Part shown: one piece after another, positions 8,426 to 16,443 of the stretch
Layout: each line of letters starts with the position of its first letter
Position numbering within the stretch: position 1 is the stretch's first letter
NCBI RefSeq assembly: GCF_031178195.1
Contig: NZ_JAPSJL010000004.1
Span: 186,001 to 250,000 of the forward strand
Length of the DNA: 64,000 nucleotides
Origin: Zhihengliuella sp.
GTDB taxonomy: Bacteria > Actinomycetota > Actinomycetes > Actinomycetales > Micrococcaceae
Reading direction: 5' to 3'
Notes under the pieces: generated by a model
Told to the model about the DNA's origin: nothing
The model's input: only the letters and a program-made list of their open reading frames with translations
Databases searched by the model: none
Position numbers and translations under genes: made by a program

Positions 8426-9292
8426 TCAGTTGCTCTTCTCGGCCGCCGTCTGGTCCTCGTCCGTGCTGCCGTGCCCGTCCGGGCCGGCGCCGGTGAGTTC
8501 GGCGTGCAGCTCGGCCACCGACGGGAACGTCAGGTCCGGGCGGAACGGGTACGCGCCCACGTCCTTCCGGCTCGTGATGCCGGTATGGACCAGCAGCGTC
8601 AGCAGGCCCGCCTCCATGCCCGCGATGATGTCCGTGTCCATACGGTCGCCGATCATCGCCGTCGTCTCCGAGTGCGCGTCGATCCGGTTCAGGGCCGAGC
8701 GGAACATCATCGGGTTCGGCTTGCCCACCACGTACGGCTTCCGGTTGGTCGCCGCGGTGATGAGGGCGGCCACCGCGCCGGTCGCCGGCAGGACGCCCTC
8801 GGTGGAGGGGCCCGTGGCGTCCGGGTTCGTCGCGATGAAGCGCGCGCCGTTGTTGATCAGCCGGATGGCGCGGGTGATCGCCTCGAAGGAGTAGGTGCGG
8901 GTCTCGCCGAGCACCACGTACTCGGGGTCCCGGTCCGTCATGATCAGGCCGGCGTCGTGCAGCGCCGTCGTCAGTCCGGCCTCGCCGATGACGAAGGCGC
9001 GCCCGCCCGGGCGCTGCCGGCGTAGGAATTCGGCGGTCGCCAGGGCCGAGGTCCAGATGCTCTCCTCCGGGATCTCGAGGCCCGAGGCCAGCAGCCGCGC
9101 GCGCAGGTCGCGCGGGGTGTAGATGGAGTTGTTCGTCAGGACCAGGAAGCGCTGCCCCTGCTGGGTCCAGTGCTTGAGCAGGTCGGCGGCGCCGGGGATG
9201 GCCTGGTTCTCGTGCACCAGCACGCCGTCCATGTCCGTCAGCCAGCATTCGACGTCGGTGAGCTTGCGTTCCGTCCACGATGTTGCGGTCAT
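8426..9292 (-). CDS. HAD-IIA family phosphatase (NagD-like)
   Basis: The 288-aa protein shows all HAD motifs: nucleophile and acid in DMDGVLV near residue 20, LTNNS as motif II, the lysine in VGKPNPMMF, and motif IV GDRMDTDI. The C2A cap between motifs II and III places it in subclass IIA with NagD and 4-nitrophenylphosphatases, which dephosphorylate nucleotides or sugar phosphates. The substrate is not predictable. The C-terminal 25 residues are an acidic low-complexity tail. It may be co-transcribed with the downstream SRAP gene. The nag cluster in this window lies 51 kb away, so no functional link should be assumed from the NagD name. Confidence 0.92.
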   Translation of the reverse strand: MTATSWTERKLTDVECWLTDMDGVLVHENQAIPGAADLLKHWTQQGQRFLVLTNNSIYTPRDLRARLLASGLEIPEESIWTSALATAEFLRRQRPGGRAFVIGEAGLTTALHDAGLIMTDRDPEYVVLGETRTYSFEAITRAIRLINNGARFIATNPDATGPSTEGVLPATGAVAALITAATNRKPYVVGKPNPMMFRSALNRIDAHSETTAMIGDRMDTDIIAGMEAGLLTLLVHTGITSRKDVGAYPFRPDLTFPSVAELHAELTGAGPDGHGSTDEDQTAAEKSN

Positions 9293-9343
9293 GTCCGATC
9301 CTCTCGACGTTCCGCGGCCCGGCCGGGCCCGTCTACCGCCAGA

Positions 9344-10258
9344 CTAGTCGCGCGGCTCGCCCGCGACGAAGCGCGTGCGCTGGACGCCCAGGCCCTCGAT
9401 CCCCGTCTCCACCACGTCGCCGGGCCGCAGCCAGGGCCGCTGCCCGGTCTCCGGGTCCTTCCGGCCCAGTGCGACGCCGGCCGGGGTGCCCGTGAGGATC
9501 AGGTCGCCGGGGCGCAGGGTCACCAGGGTGGAGCAGTAGGCGACCAGGGCCTCGGGCGAGAAGATCAGGTCGTCGGTGGAGTCCTCCTGGGCCACCGCGC
9601 CGTTCACGCGGGTGGTGAGGCGCGCCCCGCGCACGAACTCGTCGGCGGTCACCAGGAAGGGTCCCACCGGGGTGGACGCCTCCCAGCACTTGCCCTGCAG
9701 CCACTCCGAGGTGCGGCCCTGCCAGCCGCGCATCGAGACGTCGTTCGCCACGGCGTATCCGGCGATGGCGGCGGCGGCCCCGCTCTCCGGGACCCGGCGG
9801 CCGCCGGCGCCGATGACGATCGCCAGCTCGCCTTCCCAGTCGATCCGGTGCTCCTCCGGCGGGATCTCCACGTCGTCGTTCGCCCCGCAGAGCGAGTCGG
9901 CGAACTTGGTGAAGAGCGTGGGATGTTCCGGCAGCTCGATGCCGGTCTCCTCCGCGTGGTTGCGGTAGTTCAGGCCCACGCAGAAGACCTTGGACGGGGC
10001 GACGACCAGCGGGGCGAAGTCCGCCTCGGCCAGCGGGTAGGCCTCCGCCGAGCCCGCGGCTGCCGCGGTCTGCTCCGCGAGGTCCGACGTCGTGCGGACG
10101 GTCGCCTCCCGCTCGGCCTCCGGCGCGGCGAGGAACGCGCCGACGTCGGGATAGGTCCGGCCGTCGGCGGAGCGCAGCTCGAGGGCCTGGGTATCGACCA
10201 CCAGGGCGGCGAACGTGTCGGCGGGGTTGCCGGGGCGGCGCAGGGTTGCAAGCTTCAT
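9344..10258 (-). CDS. Fumarylacetoacetate hydrolase (FAH) family protein
   Basis: The 304-aa protein belongs to the FAA hydrolase family: metal-dependent hydrolases, isomerases or decarboxylases of beta-diketo and oxo acids. Key parts are VGLNYRNHA, the metal glutamates in DWEGELAIVIG, the aspartate in AVANDVSMRGWQ and the C-terminal LRPGDLILTGTP. The N-terminal about 75 residues are the small domain found in many bacterial members. ATG 10258 is chosen over the upstream open frame because KLATLRR is the family N-terminus. It is divergent from a TetR-MFS pair, and two palindromes in the 88-bp gap imply control by that regulator. The substrate may be an aromatic-catabolism intermediate (inference). 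Confidence 0.9.
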   Translation of the reverse strand: MKLATLRRPGNPADTFAALVVDTQALELRSADGRTYPDVGAFLAAPEAEREATVRTTSDLAEQTAAAAGSAEAYPLAEADFAPLVVAPSKVFCVGLNYRNHAEETGIELPEHPTLFTKFADSLCGANDDVEIPPEEHRIDWEGELAIVIGAGGRRVPESGAAAAIAGYAVANDVSMRGWQGRTSEWLQGKCWEASTPVGPFLVTADEFVRGARLTTRVNGAVAQEDSTDDLIFSPEALVAYCSTLVTLRPGDLILTGTPAGVALGRKDPETGQRPWLRPGDVVETGIEGLGVQRTRFVAGEPRD

Positions 10259-10303
10259 GGCCCCATCCCAGCACATCGAGCCGGTGGCCGGAATCACGCC
10301 GGG

Positions 10304-10333
10304 TTGCACTTGTGCAAGTTTGCACCCGTGCAA
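10304..10333. promoter_or_regulatory. Two tandem TTGCACNNGTGCAA operators
   Basis: Two identical-armed palindromes, TTGCACTTGTGCAA (10304-10317) and TTGCACCCGTGCAA (10320-10333), lie 16 bp centre to centre in the divergent gap between the FAH-family gene and tetR. Their spacing of about 1.5 helical turns suits two TetR dimers. The second ends directly against the candidate -10 TAAATT (10334-10339), so binding would block transcription of tetR-MFS and probably of the FAH gene. Confidence 0.8.
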
Positions 10334-10346
10334 TAAATTGTTAGTT

Positions 10347-10979
10347 GTGGAAAGCAATCAAATTGACGAGTGCTCCCGGCGGGAGCGCCACCGCCGCGAC
10401 ACGTGGAAGGCCATCCACGACGAGGCCTACGCCATCGCCGCGGAGGCCGGCCCCGCCGCCGTGACGATCGACGTGGTCGCCGAGCGGGCCGGAATCTCCC
10501 GCCGCACCTTCTTCAACTACTTCGCGACCAAGGAGGACGCCATCCTGGGCGTCCGCCCGCCCGCGATCGACCCCGGGGACCTCGAGGCGTTCCGGACCGG
10601 GGGAGAGGACCTGCTCACCCGAGCGGTCCGTCTCCTGGCCGGGACGCTGGCCCTCGCCTCCCTGGACGGCTCGTTCGTGCGCCGCCGCGAGCTGGTGCGC
10701 AAGCACCCAGAGCTGCGCGACCGGTCCGTCCGCCTCGTCGCGGACATCGAGCGCCAGGTCGCCGAGGCGGTCCGCGCCGACGGCGAGTACGACGGCGACG
10801 CCGGCCGGGCGCTGCTCGTCCTCGCTGGCGCCATCACTCGGTTCGCGATCTCCCGCTACCAGCACGAGGGGCCGGAGAACCTCGACGGCTACCTGACCGA
10901 CGCCGTCGCGCTCTTCCGGAGCATCGCCGTCGCGGGCACCGCCGCACCGACCGACCAGACCCCCGAGGAGACCGCATGA
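10347..10979 (+). CDS. TetR family transcriptional regulator
   Basis: The 210-aa protein has an N-terminal TetR helix-turn-helix (residues about 40-59, VTIDVVAERAGISRRTFFNYF) and an all-helical ligand domain. It probably represses its own operon and the divergent FAH gene by binding the two palindromes just upstream. GTG 10347 is chosen: the candidate -10 TAAATT (10334-10339) puts the transcription start at about this codon and there is no Shine-Dalgarno, so the mRNA may be leaderless. The stop overlaps the start of the MFS gene as ATGA, which gives translational coupling. Its ligand is unknown; the exporter downstream suggests a toxic or signalling small molecule. Confidence 0.9.
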   Translation: MESNQIDECSRRERHRRDTWKAIHDEAYAIAAEAGPAAVTIDVVAERAGISRRTFFNYFATKEDAILGVRPPAIDPGDLEAFRTGGEDLLTRAVRLLAGTLALASLDGSFVRRRELVRKHPELRDRSVRLVADIERQVAEAVRADGEYDGDAGRALLVLAGAITRFAISRYQHEGPENLDGYLTDAVALFRSIAVAGTAAPTDQTPEETA

Positions 10980-12514
10980 CCCGGACAGCGACCACCACCG
11001 AACGGCCCCGGCCCGAGCGCAGCCGCCAGCAGCACCTCGGCATGATCTTCGGGGCCCTGATCGTCTCGATGCTGCTGTCCTCGCTGAACCAGACGGTCCT
11101 CTCGACGGCGCTGCCCACGATGGTGGGCGAGCTCGACGGCGTCGAGCACATGGCGTGGGTCATCACCGCGTTCATCCTGGCCTCGACCGTCATGATGCCG
11201 GTCTACGGCAAGCTCGGCGACATGTTCGGGCGCAAGAACCTGCTGCTGGGGGCGATCGCGCTCTTCGTCGGCGGTTCCGTGGTCGGCGCGCTCGCCGGCG
11301 ACATGGACCTCCTCATCGCGGCCCGCGCCATCCAGGGTGTCGGCGGCGGCGGGCTGATGATCCTGTCCCAGGCGATCATCGCCGACGTGGTCCCCGCCCG
11401 CGAGCGCGGCAAGTACATGGGCATCATGGGCGGCGTCTTCGCGCTCTCCTCCGTGGCCGGCCCGCTCCTGGGCGGCTGGCTCACCGAGGGCCCCGGCTGG
11501 CGCTGGGCCTTCTGGATGAACGTCCCGCTCGGGATCCTCGCGATCATCGCCGCCGCGCTCCTGATCCACCTGCCCAAGCCGGAGCCCGAGGGCCGCGGCC
11601 GGATCGACTACTTCGGCATGGCGCTCCTCGCGGCCGCGACCAGCGCGATCGTCCTCGTGGCCACCTGGGGCGGCGGGACGTACGCGTGGACCGATCCGGT
11701 GATCCTCGGCCTGATCGTCGGAGCGGTCGTCGCCGTCGTCCTGTTCGTGTGGGTGGAGACGCGCGTCGCCGAGCCCGTCATGCCCCTCTCGCTCTTCCGG
11801 AACCGCAACTTCAACCTCACCACCATCGCCGGCCTCGCCGTCGGGATCATGATGTTCGGCGCCCTCGGCTACATGCCGACCTACCTGCAGATGGTCACCG
11901 GGTTCGGCCCCACCGAGGCCGGCCTGCTGATGATCCCGATGATGGGCTGCATGCTCACCACGTCCATCCTCATGGGCCGCCGGGTCTCCACCACCGGGCG
12001 CTACAAGACCATCATGGTGATCGGCACGTTGATCATCGGGCTCGGCCTGGCCGGGCTGGCCACCATCCATGCCGACACACCGGTCTACGTGATCTGCATC
12101 TTCCTCGGCGTGATGGGCGTCGGGCTCGGCTCCACCATGCAGAACCTCACGCTGGTGGCGCAGAACTCCTTCCCGCTGCGGTTCGTCGGCACGGCCACGG
12201 CGTCGTCGAACTACTTCCGGCAGGTCGGCGCCACGCTCGGCTCCGCCGTGGTCGGCTCGCTGTTCGCCACGCGCCTGACCAACGAGCTCGCCACGACGCT
12301 GCCGGCCGATGCGCTCTCCGCCGGGGCCTCCGGCAACTCGCTGACGCCGGCGCTCGTGGCCTCGCTGCCGGAGCCGGTGCACACGATGATCATCGAGGCG
12401 TACAACCACGCGTTGATCCCGCTCTACCTGTGGATCGCGCCGCTGGCGATCGTGGCCTTCGTGCTGCTGATGTTCGTCCAGGAGAAGGAGCTGGCCACCA
12501 AGCTCGAGCGGTAG
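10976..12514 (+). CDS. DHA2 (EmrB/QacA) family MFS drug/H+ exporter
   Basis: The 512-aa protein is a 14-helix major facilitator of the EmrB/QacA type. Motif A is GKLGDMFGRKN, motif C is seen as GGVFALSSVAGPLLGGWLT, and the D1-type motif at the start is LNQTVLSTALPTM. The last helix ends with a short cytoplasmic tail (EKELATKLER). It would export lipophilic or cationic compounds in exchange for protons. Translation is coupled to tetR through the ATGA overlap, so TetR controls its own target pump. The substrate is not predictable from sequence. Confidence 0.92.
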   Translation: MTRTATTTERPRPERSRQQHLGMIFGALIVSMLLSSLNQTVLSTALPTMVGELDGVEHMAWVITAFILASTVMMPVYGKLGDMFGRKNLLLGAIALFVGGSVVGALAGDMDLLIAARAIQGVGGGGLMILSQAIIADVVPARERGKYMGIMGGVFALSSVAGPLLGGWLTEGPGWRWAFWMNVPLGILAIIAAALLIHLPKPEPEGRGRIDYFGMALLAAATSAIVLVATWGGGTYAWTDPVILGLIVGAVVAVVLFVWVETRVAEPVMPLSLFRNRNFNLTTIAGLAVGIMMFGALGYMPTYLQMVTGFGPTEAGLLMIPMMGCMLTTSILMGRRVSTTGRYKTIMVIGTLIIGLGLAGLATIHADTPVYVICIFLGVMGVGLGSTMQNLTLVAQNSFPLRFVGTATASSNYFRQVGATLGSAVVGSLFATRLTNELATTLPADALSAGASGNSLTPALVASLPEPVHTMIIEAYNHALIPLYLWIAPLAIVAFVLLMFVQEKELATKLER

Positions 12515-12557
12515 GACCCGAGCGGTAGGATCGAAGCGGACCGCCGAGGGAGGCCGC

Positions 12558-12965
12558 ATGCGACACAGCCCGCGCCGGCAGCGCCCGCTGCCCGCACTCC
12601 TCCTCGTCGCGGTCCTCTCCTCCTTCCTCGTCGCGTGCCTCGGGCACGCCCTTACCGCCGACGGCGGCCCGCGGCACGCGCCGCAGGCCGCCGTCGGCGT
12701 GCACGGCCCGCTGTCCTCCGCAGCAGCAGTCGTCGCCGACGTCGACGCGCACCCCGGGTGCGGGCCGGACTGCGCCTCCGGGGCCTCGGCCGCGGCGCTC
12801 CTCTGCACGATGGCTGCGGTCGCCGTCGCCGCGGCCGCTGCGCTCGCCCGGCCGCGCCGGCTCTCGCCCGGTCTGGCGCTCCCCGCACCGCCGCGCGCCT
12901 GGAGCGCCGTGCCGCGGGTCCCGCGGCCGCCGTCGTTGACCGCGCTCGGGATCAGCAGGACGTAG
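12558..12965 (+). CDS. Small membrane protein (DUF6153-like)
   Basis: The 135-aa protein has an N-terminal hydrophobic segment (LPALLLVAVLSSFLVACLG), a His/Cys-containing loop (GHALT, HPGCGPDC) and a second hydrophobic segment (SAAALLCTMAAVAVAAAAALA), then an Arg/Pro-rich tail. The layout resembles the small actinobacterial DUF6153 proteins, but the match is from memory and weak. It starts 43 bases after the MFS gene and lies 65 bases before a His-rich BNR lipoprotein on the same strand. That pairing suggests a common, possibly metal-related, envelope role. The function is unknown. Confidence 0.6.
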   Translation: MRHSPRRQRPLPALLLVAVLSSFLVACLGHALTADGGPRHAPQAAVGVHGPLSSAAAVVADVDAHPGCGPDCASGASAAALLCTMAAVAVAAAAALARPRRLSPGLALPAPPRAWSAVPRVPRPPSLTALGISRT

Positions 12966-13030
12966 TCCGGCACCGGGCCGCCCGGCTAGGGGCGGCGCAG
13001 ACCCACGCCGAGACGACCGCAAGGACCACC

Positions 13031-14002
13031 ATGAAGACCTCACCCACCCCTGCCCGCGCGCTGGCTCCCACCGCCGCGCTCATCGCCCTCCTGCTGACGG
13101 CCTGCACACCGGCCGCCGACCCCGCCGACACCCGTGACCCTGCCGGCACCACCGCGCCCGCCGGCTCCGCCGCAGCCTCCGCCCGCCCGGAGGAGGCCCC
13201 TGGGCAAGCCGGCCCCGGCGACCCGCAGAGCGAGGGCGGACAGCACGGCGCGGCCGATCTGGGGCACATCCACGGCCTCCACCCGGACGGCGAGGACCTG
13301 CTGACCGCCAGCCACCACGGGCTGTTCGTCGGCGGGCTCGACGGCGTCGGAGCCGACGGGCTCATGCCCGACGGCAGCGGTCCGGAGCCGCGCGGACCGC
13401 TCATCGACCTCATGGGCTTCACCGCCGGAGCGGACGTGCTCTACGCGTCCGGACACCCCGGGGCCGGGACCGCTCTGCCGAACCCCGTCGGGCTCCTCCG
13501 CTCGGACGACGGCGGCGCCACCTGGGAGCCGCTCTCCCGCACCGGGCAGTCCGACTTCCACGCCCTGACCGCCGCCTCCGGCGCGGTCATCGGCTTCGAC
13601 GGCTCGCTCGTGCGCACCGAGGACGGCCAGAGCTGGACGGAGGTCGAGGGGCCGGACGCCTTCGCGCTCGCCGGGCACCCCGGCGGACCGGCCGTCCTCG
13701 CCACCACGCAGACCGGCGTCTGGCGCTCCGACGATGCCGGGCTGACCTGGTCCGAGCCCGCGGGTGGACCCGTCCTGCAGTACGTCGCGTTCGCCGCCCC
13801 GGACACGGCGGTCGGGATCGCGCCCGACGGCGTGGTGCACGTCAGCCGGGACGCCGGGCGCACCTGGGAGAAGGCCGGCGACGCGGGCGAGCAGCCGGGT
13901 GCCCTGGCCGCCGAGGTCCGCGACGGGGAGCTGCACGTGTGGGCGGCGGTCGGGAACGCCGTCGTGCACTCCGACGACGGCGGGGCGACCTTCACGTCCT
14001 GA
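13031..14002 (+). CDS. F510_1955-type BNR-repeat (sialidase-fold) lipoprotein
   Basis: The 323-aa protein has a lipoprotein signal (lipobox LLTACT near residue 25), a disordered Ala/Pro/Glu linker, then a beta-propeller. It opens with a His-rich block (GHIHGLHPDGEDL, ASHHGLFVG) that is characteristic of the so-called F510_1955 glycosylhydrolase family. Asp-box repeats follow (SDDGGATWEPL, SDDAGLTWSEP, SRDAGRTWEKA, SDDGGATF). No sialidase catalytic residues can be named with confidence, and the family's enzyme activity is unproven. The histidines suggest metal contact. ATG 13031 follows an AAGGA site and fits the signal peptide. It is convergent with lysR. Confidence 0.82.
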   Translation: MKTSPTPARALAPTAALIALLLTACTPAADPADTRDPAGTTAPAGSAAASARPEEAPGQAGPGDPQSEGGQHGAADLGHIHGLHPDGEDLLTASHHGLFVGGLDGVGADGLMPDGSGPEPRGPLIDLMGFTAGADVLYASGHPGAGTALPNPVGLLRSDDGGATWEPLSRTGQSDFHALTAASGAVIGFDGSLVRTEDGQSWTEVEGPDAFALAGHPGGPAVLATTQTGVWRSDDAGLTWSEPAGGPVLQYVAFAAPDTAVGIAPDGVVHVSRDAGRTWEKAGDAGEQPGALAAEVRDGELHVWAAVGNAVVHSDDGGATFTS

Positions 14003-14126
14003 TGTCCCGGCCGCACGGGCCGAAGAGCGTAGGCGGCGACGTGCGTCCGGGTGAGAGTCGCCGGCGCAGGTCGCGATGCCAGGACGGCTCTCAGGGTCCG
14101 GACGCCTCGGCGGCCAGGACCGGTCC

Positions 14127-15026
14127 TCAGTCCTCGGGTGTCGGCAGCGTCTCGCGGGAGAGGTCGACGACGGCGGCGAGCGCGGCGTCCGTGCTGTCCC
14201 GGCGCCAGATCATCCGCACCTCCACCGGGTCCGGCTCCGGGGTGAGCGGCCGGAAGACCACGCCCGGCGCCGGCGTGTGCTCCCGGACGCTGGAGAGCGT
14301 CAGCGAGACGCCCATGCGCGCGCCGACCAGGACCATGATCGTCCACGAGTCCGGCGCGGTCTGGACCTTCCGCGGCACGAATCCGGCGTTGAGCGCGAGC
14401 GTGTGCATCCGGTTGGTCAGCGTGCCCCGCGCTCCGCCCGGCAGGACGATCCACGCCTCCTCGGCCAGGTCGGCGGGCCGGACGGCGTCGTGCTCGGCGA
14501 GCCGGTGCCCCTCCGGCAGCGCCACCAGGAGCCGCTCGGTGGCGACCAGCCGGGAGTCGACGGCGGGCGGCAGGTGGTCCCAGCGCCCGAGCACCAGGTC
14601 CAGGTCGCCGGAGAGGACCCGCTCGAGCCCGACGTGGGAGAACTGCGCGCTGTGCAGCTCCAGATCGATGCCGGGCCGCCGGGCCCGCACGTCGCGGGCG
14701 AGGTCGCCGACCAGATCGTTGACCGAGCCGCCCGCGAACCCCAGGGCGACGCGGCCCGTGGAGCCGTCCAGGCTCTCCCGGACGATCCCGGCCATGGACT
14801 CCGAGAGCCGCACCAGCTCCCGGGCCGGTTCGAGCAGCGCCGTCCCCTGCGGGGTGAGCGCGACGTGACGCGTGCTGCGCTCGAACAGGTCGGCCCCCAG
14901 CTGCGCCTCGAGCCGGCGGACGAGCCGGCTCAGTGGCGGCTGGGCCATGTGGAGGGAGAGGGCGGCCCGCCCGAAGTGCAGGTGCTCGGCGACCGCCAGG
15001 AACGCCCTGGCCTGCTGGACTTCCAT
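14127..15026 (-). CDS. LysR family regulator of the glutarate-type cluster
   Basis: The 299-aa protein has a LysR winged helix at its N-terminus (VQQARAFLAVAEHLHFGRAA, with LSRLVRRLEAQLGADLFERS as recognition region) and a periplasmic-binding-like effector domain. It starts 14 bases after the stop of the acyl-CoA dehydrogenase gene, so the two share a transcript. In the gcdR-gcdG-gcdH loci of pseudomonads a LysR protein activates glutarate catabolism in response to glutarate. The same gene trio is present here, so that role is inferred. A GATA-N13-TATC inverted repeat in the divergent 16250-16443 region is a candidate binding site. Confidence 0.88.
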   Translation of the reverse strand: MEVQQARAFLAVAEHLHFGRAALSLHMAQPPLSRLVRRLEAQLGADLFERSTRHVALTPQGTALLEPARELVRLSESMAGIVRESLDGSTGRVALGFAGGSVNDLVGDLARDVRARRPGIDLELHSAQFSHVGLERVLSGDLDLVLGRWDHLPPAVDSRLVATERLLVALPEGHRLAEHDAVRPADLAEEAWIVLPGGARGTLTNRMHTLALNAGFVPRKVQTAPDSWTIMVLVGARMGVSLTLSSVREHTPAPGVVFRPLTPEPDPVEVRMIWRRDSTDAALAAVVDLSRETLPTPED

Positions 15027-15040
15027 GGTGCCGGCCGCCC

Positions 15041-16249
15041 CTACCGGGTGCCGGGCCGGAAGGCGTTGTGCCCGGTCAGGTACTGGCCCAGGATGAGCGT
15101 GTGGATCTCGTCCGTGCCCTCGTAGGTCCGGACCGACTCCAGGTTGTTCGCGTGGCGCAGGGGCGAGTAGTCCAGCGTGACCCCGTTGCCGCCGAGGATC
15201 GTGCGGGCCTCGCGGCACACCTCGATCGCGGTCCGGCAGTTGTTGAGCTTGCCCGAGGAGATGAGGGGCGTCGGGAGGGCGCCCGCGTCCTTGAGCCGGC
15301 CCAGGTGCACGGCCAGCAGCTGCGCCTTCTGCACCTCCAGGGCCAGGTCCACGAGCTTGCGCTGCGTCAGCTGGTAGGACGCGAGCGGTTGGCCGAACGG
15401 GCTGCGCTCCTGCGCGTAGTCGGCCGCCTGCGTCAGGGCGTCGCGGGCCGCGCCGACCGCACCCCAGACGATCCCGTAGCGGGCCTCGTCCAGGCACGCC
15501 AGCGGTCCGGCCAGCCCAGCGTTCTCCGGCAGCAGCGCGTCGAGGGGCAGGCGCACGTCCGTCAGTTCGACGTCGCACTGGACCGACGCCCGCATCGACA
15601 GCTTCGGCTCGATCGCCCGGGCGACGAAGCCGGGGGTGTCCGTCGGGACGATGAAGCCGCGCACGCGTTCGCGTCCGCCGTCGACCGCGGCCTTCGCCCA
15701 GACGATCGCGACGTCGGCGATCGTCGCCAGGCCGATCCACCGCTTGGACCCGTTGAGGACCCACTCGCCGCCGGACTCGACGGCCGTCGTCGTCATGGCG
15801 CCGGGGTCCGAGCCGGCGGCCGGTTCCGTCAGGGCGAAGCAGCCGATGGTCTCGCCGCGGGCCATGCCGGGCAGCCACCGCGACTTCTGCTCCTCGGAGC
15901 CGTGGTGGTGGATCGCGGTCATCGCCAGCGATCCCTGCACCGAGACGAAGGTGCGCAGGCCCGAGTCGCCGGCCTCCAGCTCCTGCATGGCCAGGCCGTA
16001 GTCGACGGCGGTGCGGCCCGCACAGCCGTAACCCTGGAGGTGCATCCCCAGCAGTCCCAGCTCCGCGAACTCGGGGACCAGCTCGACCGGGAAGTGCGCC
16101 GACTCGTACCAGGCGGCGATGCCCGGGCGGACCCGGCGGTCCACGAACTCCCGGACCGTGTCCCGGCGGGCCAGCTCCTCGTCGCTGAAGGCCGACGGGC
16201 ATTCGAGCATCGCGGCCAGCGGCGAGCCGGTGAGGGCGGTCGCGGTCAT
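15041..16249 (-). CDS. gcdH: Glutaryl-CoA dehydrogenase-like acyl-CoA dehydrogenase
   Basis: The 402-aa flavoenzyme has the acyl-CoA dehydrogenase fold, with FAD and substrate blocks CFALTEPAAGSDPG and VLNGSKRWIG. The catalytic glutamate lies in TYEGTDEIHTLIL. Several points favour glutaryl-CoA dehydrogenase: the length, the ending LTGHNAF, and an arginine placed before SVQGSLAM where human GCDH has its carboxylate-binding arginine (RSAMSVQSS). The enzyme oxidises and decarboxylates glutaryl-CoA to crotonyl-CoA in lysine and glutarate breakdown. ATG 16249 is preceded by GAAGGGA. It is followed by lysR and is divergent from the CoA-transferase. Confidence 0.85.
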   Translation of the reverse strand: MTATALTGSPLAAMLECPSAFSDEELARRDTVREFVDRRVRPGIAAWYESAHFPVELVPEFAELGLLGMHLQGYGCAGRTAVDYGLAMQELEAGDSGLRTFVSVQGSLAMTAIHHHGSEEQKSRWLPGMARGETIGCFALTEPAAGSDPGAMTTTAVESGGEWVLNGSKRWIGLATIADVAIVWAKAAVDGGRERVRGFIVPTDTPGFVARAIEPKLSMRASVQCDVELTDVRLPLDALLPENAGLAGPLACLDEARYGIVWGAVGAARDALTQAADYAQERSPFGQPLASYQLTQRKLVDLALEVQKAQLLAVHLGRLKDAGALPTPLISSGKLNNCRTAIEVCREARTILGGNGVTLDYSPLRHANNLESVRTYEGTDEIHTLILGQYLTGHNAFRPGTR

Positions 16250-16341
16250 GGGGGTCCCTTCTCGAGCGTTTCCAGTGGGCTGCATCCTGGGGATGCTCAG
16301 TCAGCATCTCCGATGGCGGGCCCCGGGGGAATCAGTACGGC

Positions 16342-16362
16342 GATAGATGTTGTGCAGGTATC
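16342..16362. promoter_or_regulatory. Candidate LysR box in the gcdH/CoA-transferase divergent region
   Basis: GATA (16342-16345) and TATC (16359-16362) form an inverted repeat with a 13-base spacer, close to the T-N11-A pattern bound by LysR proteins. It sits in the most AT-rich part of the 194-bp gap between the divergent gcdH-like and CoA-transferase genes. Short arms make this tentative. Confidence 0.35.
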
Positions 16363-16443
16363 AATCGCGGCTGGATTCGGTATTTCAGCTTAGCCGCCGA
16401 ACCGGACAGGATGGGCTGCAGCCCCCGACGAAGGAGAACCACG

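Noticed and set aside
8426-9292. Functional link between the NagD-like phosphatase and the nag cluster
   Set aside because: The name reflects fold similarity only. The gene is 51 kb from the nag genes and shares no DasR-like site.
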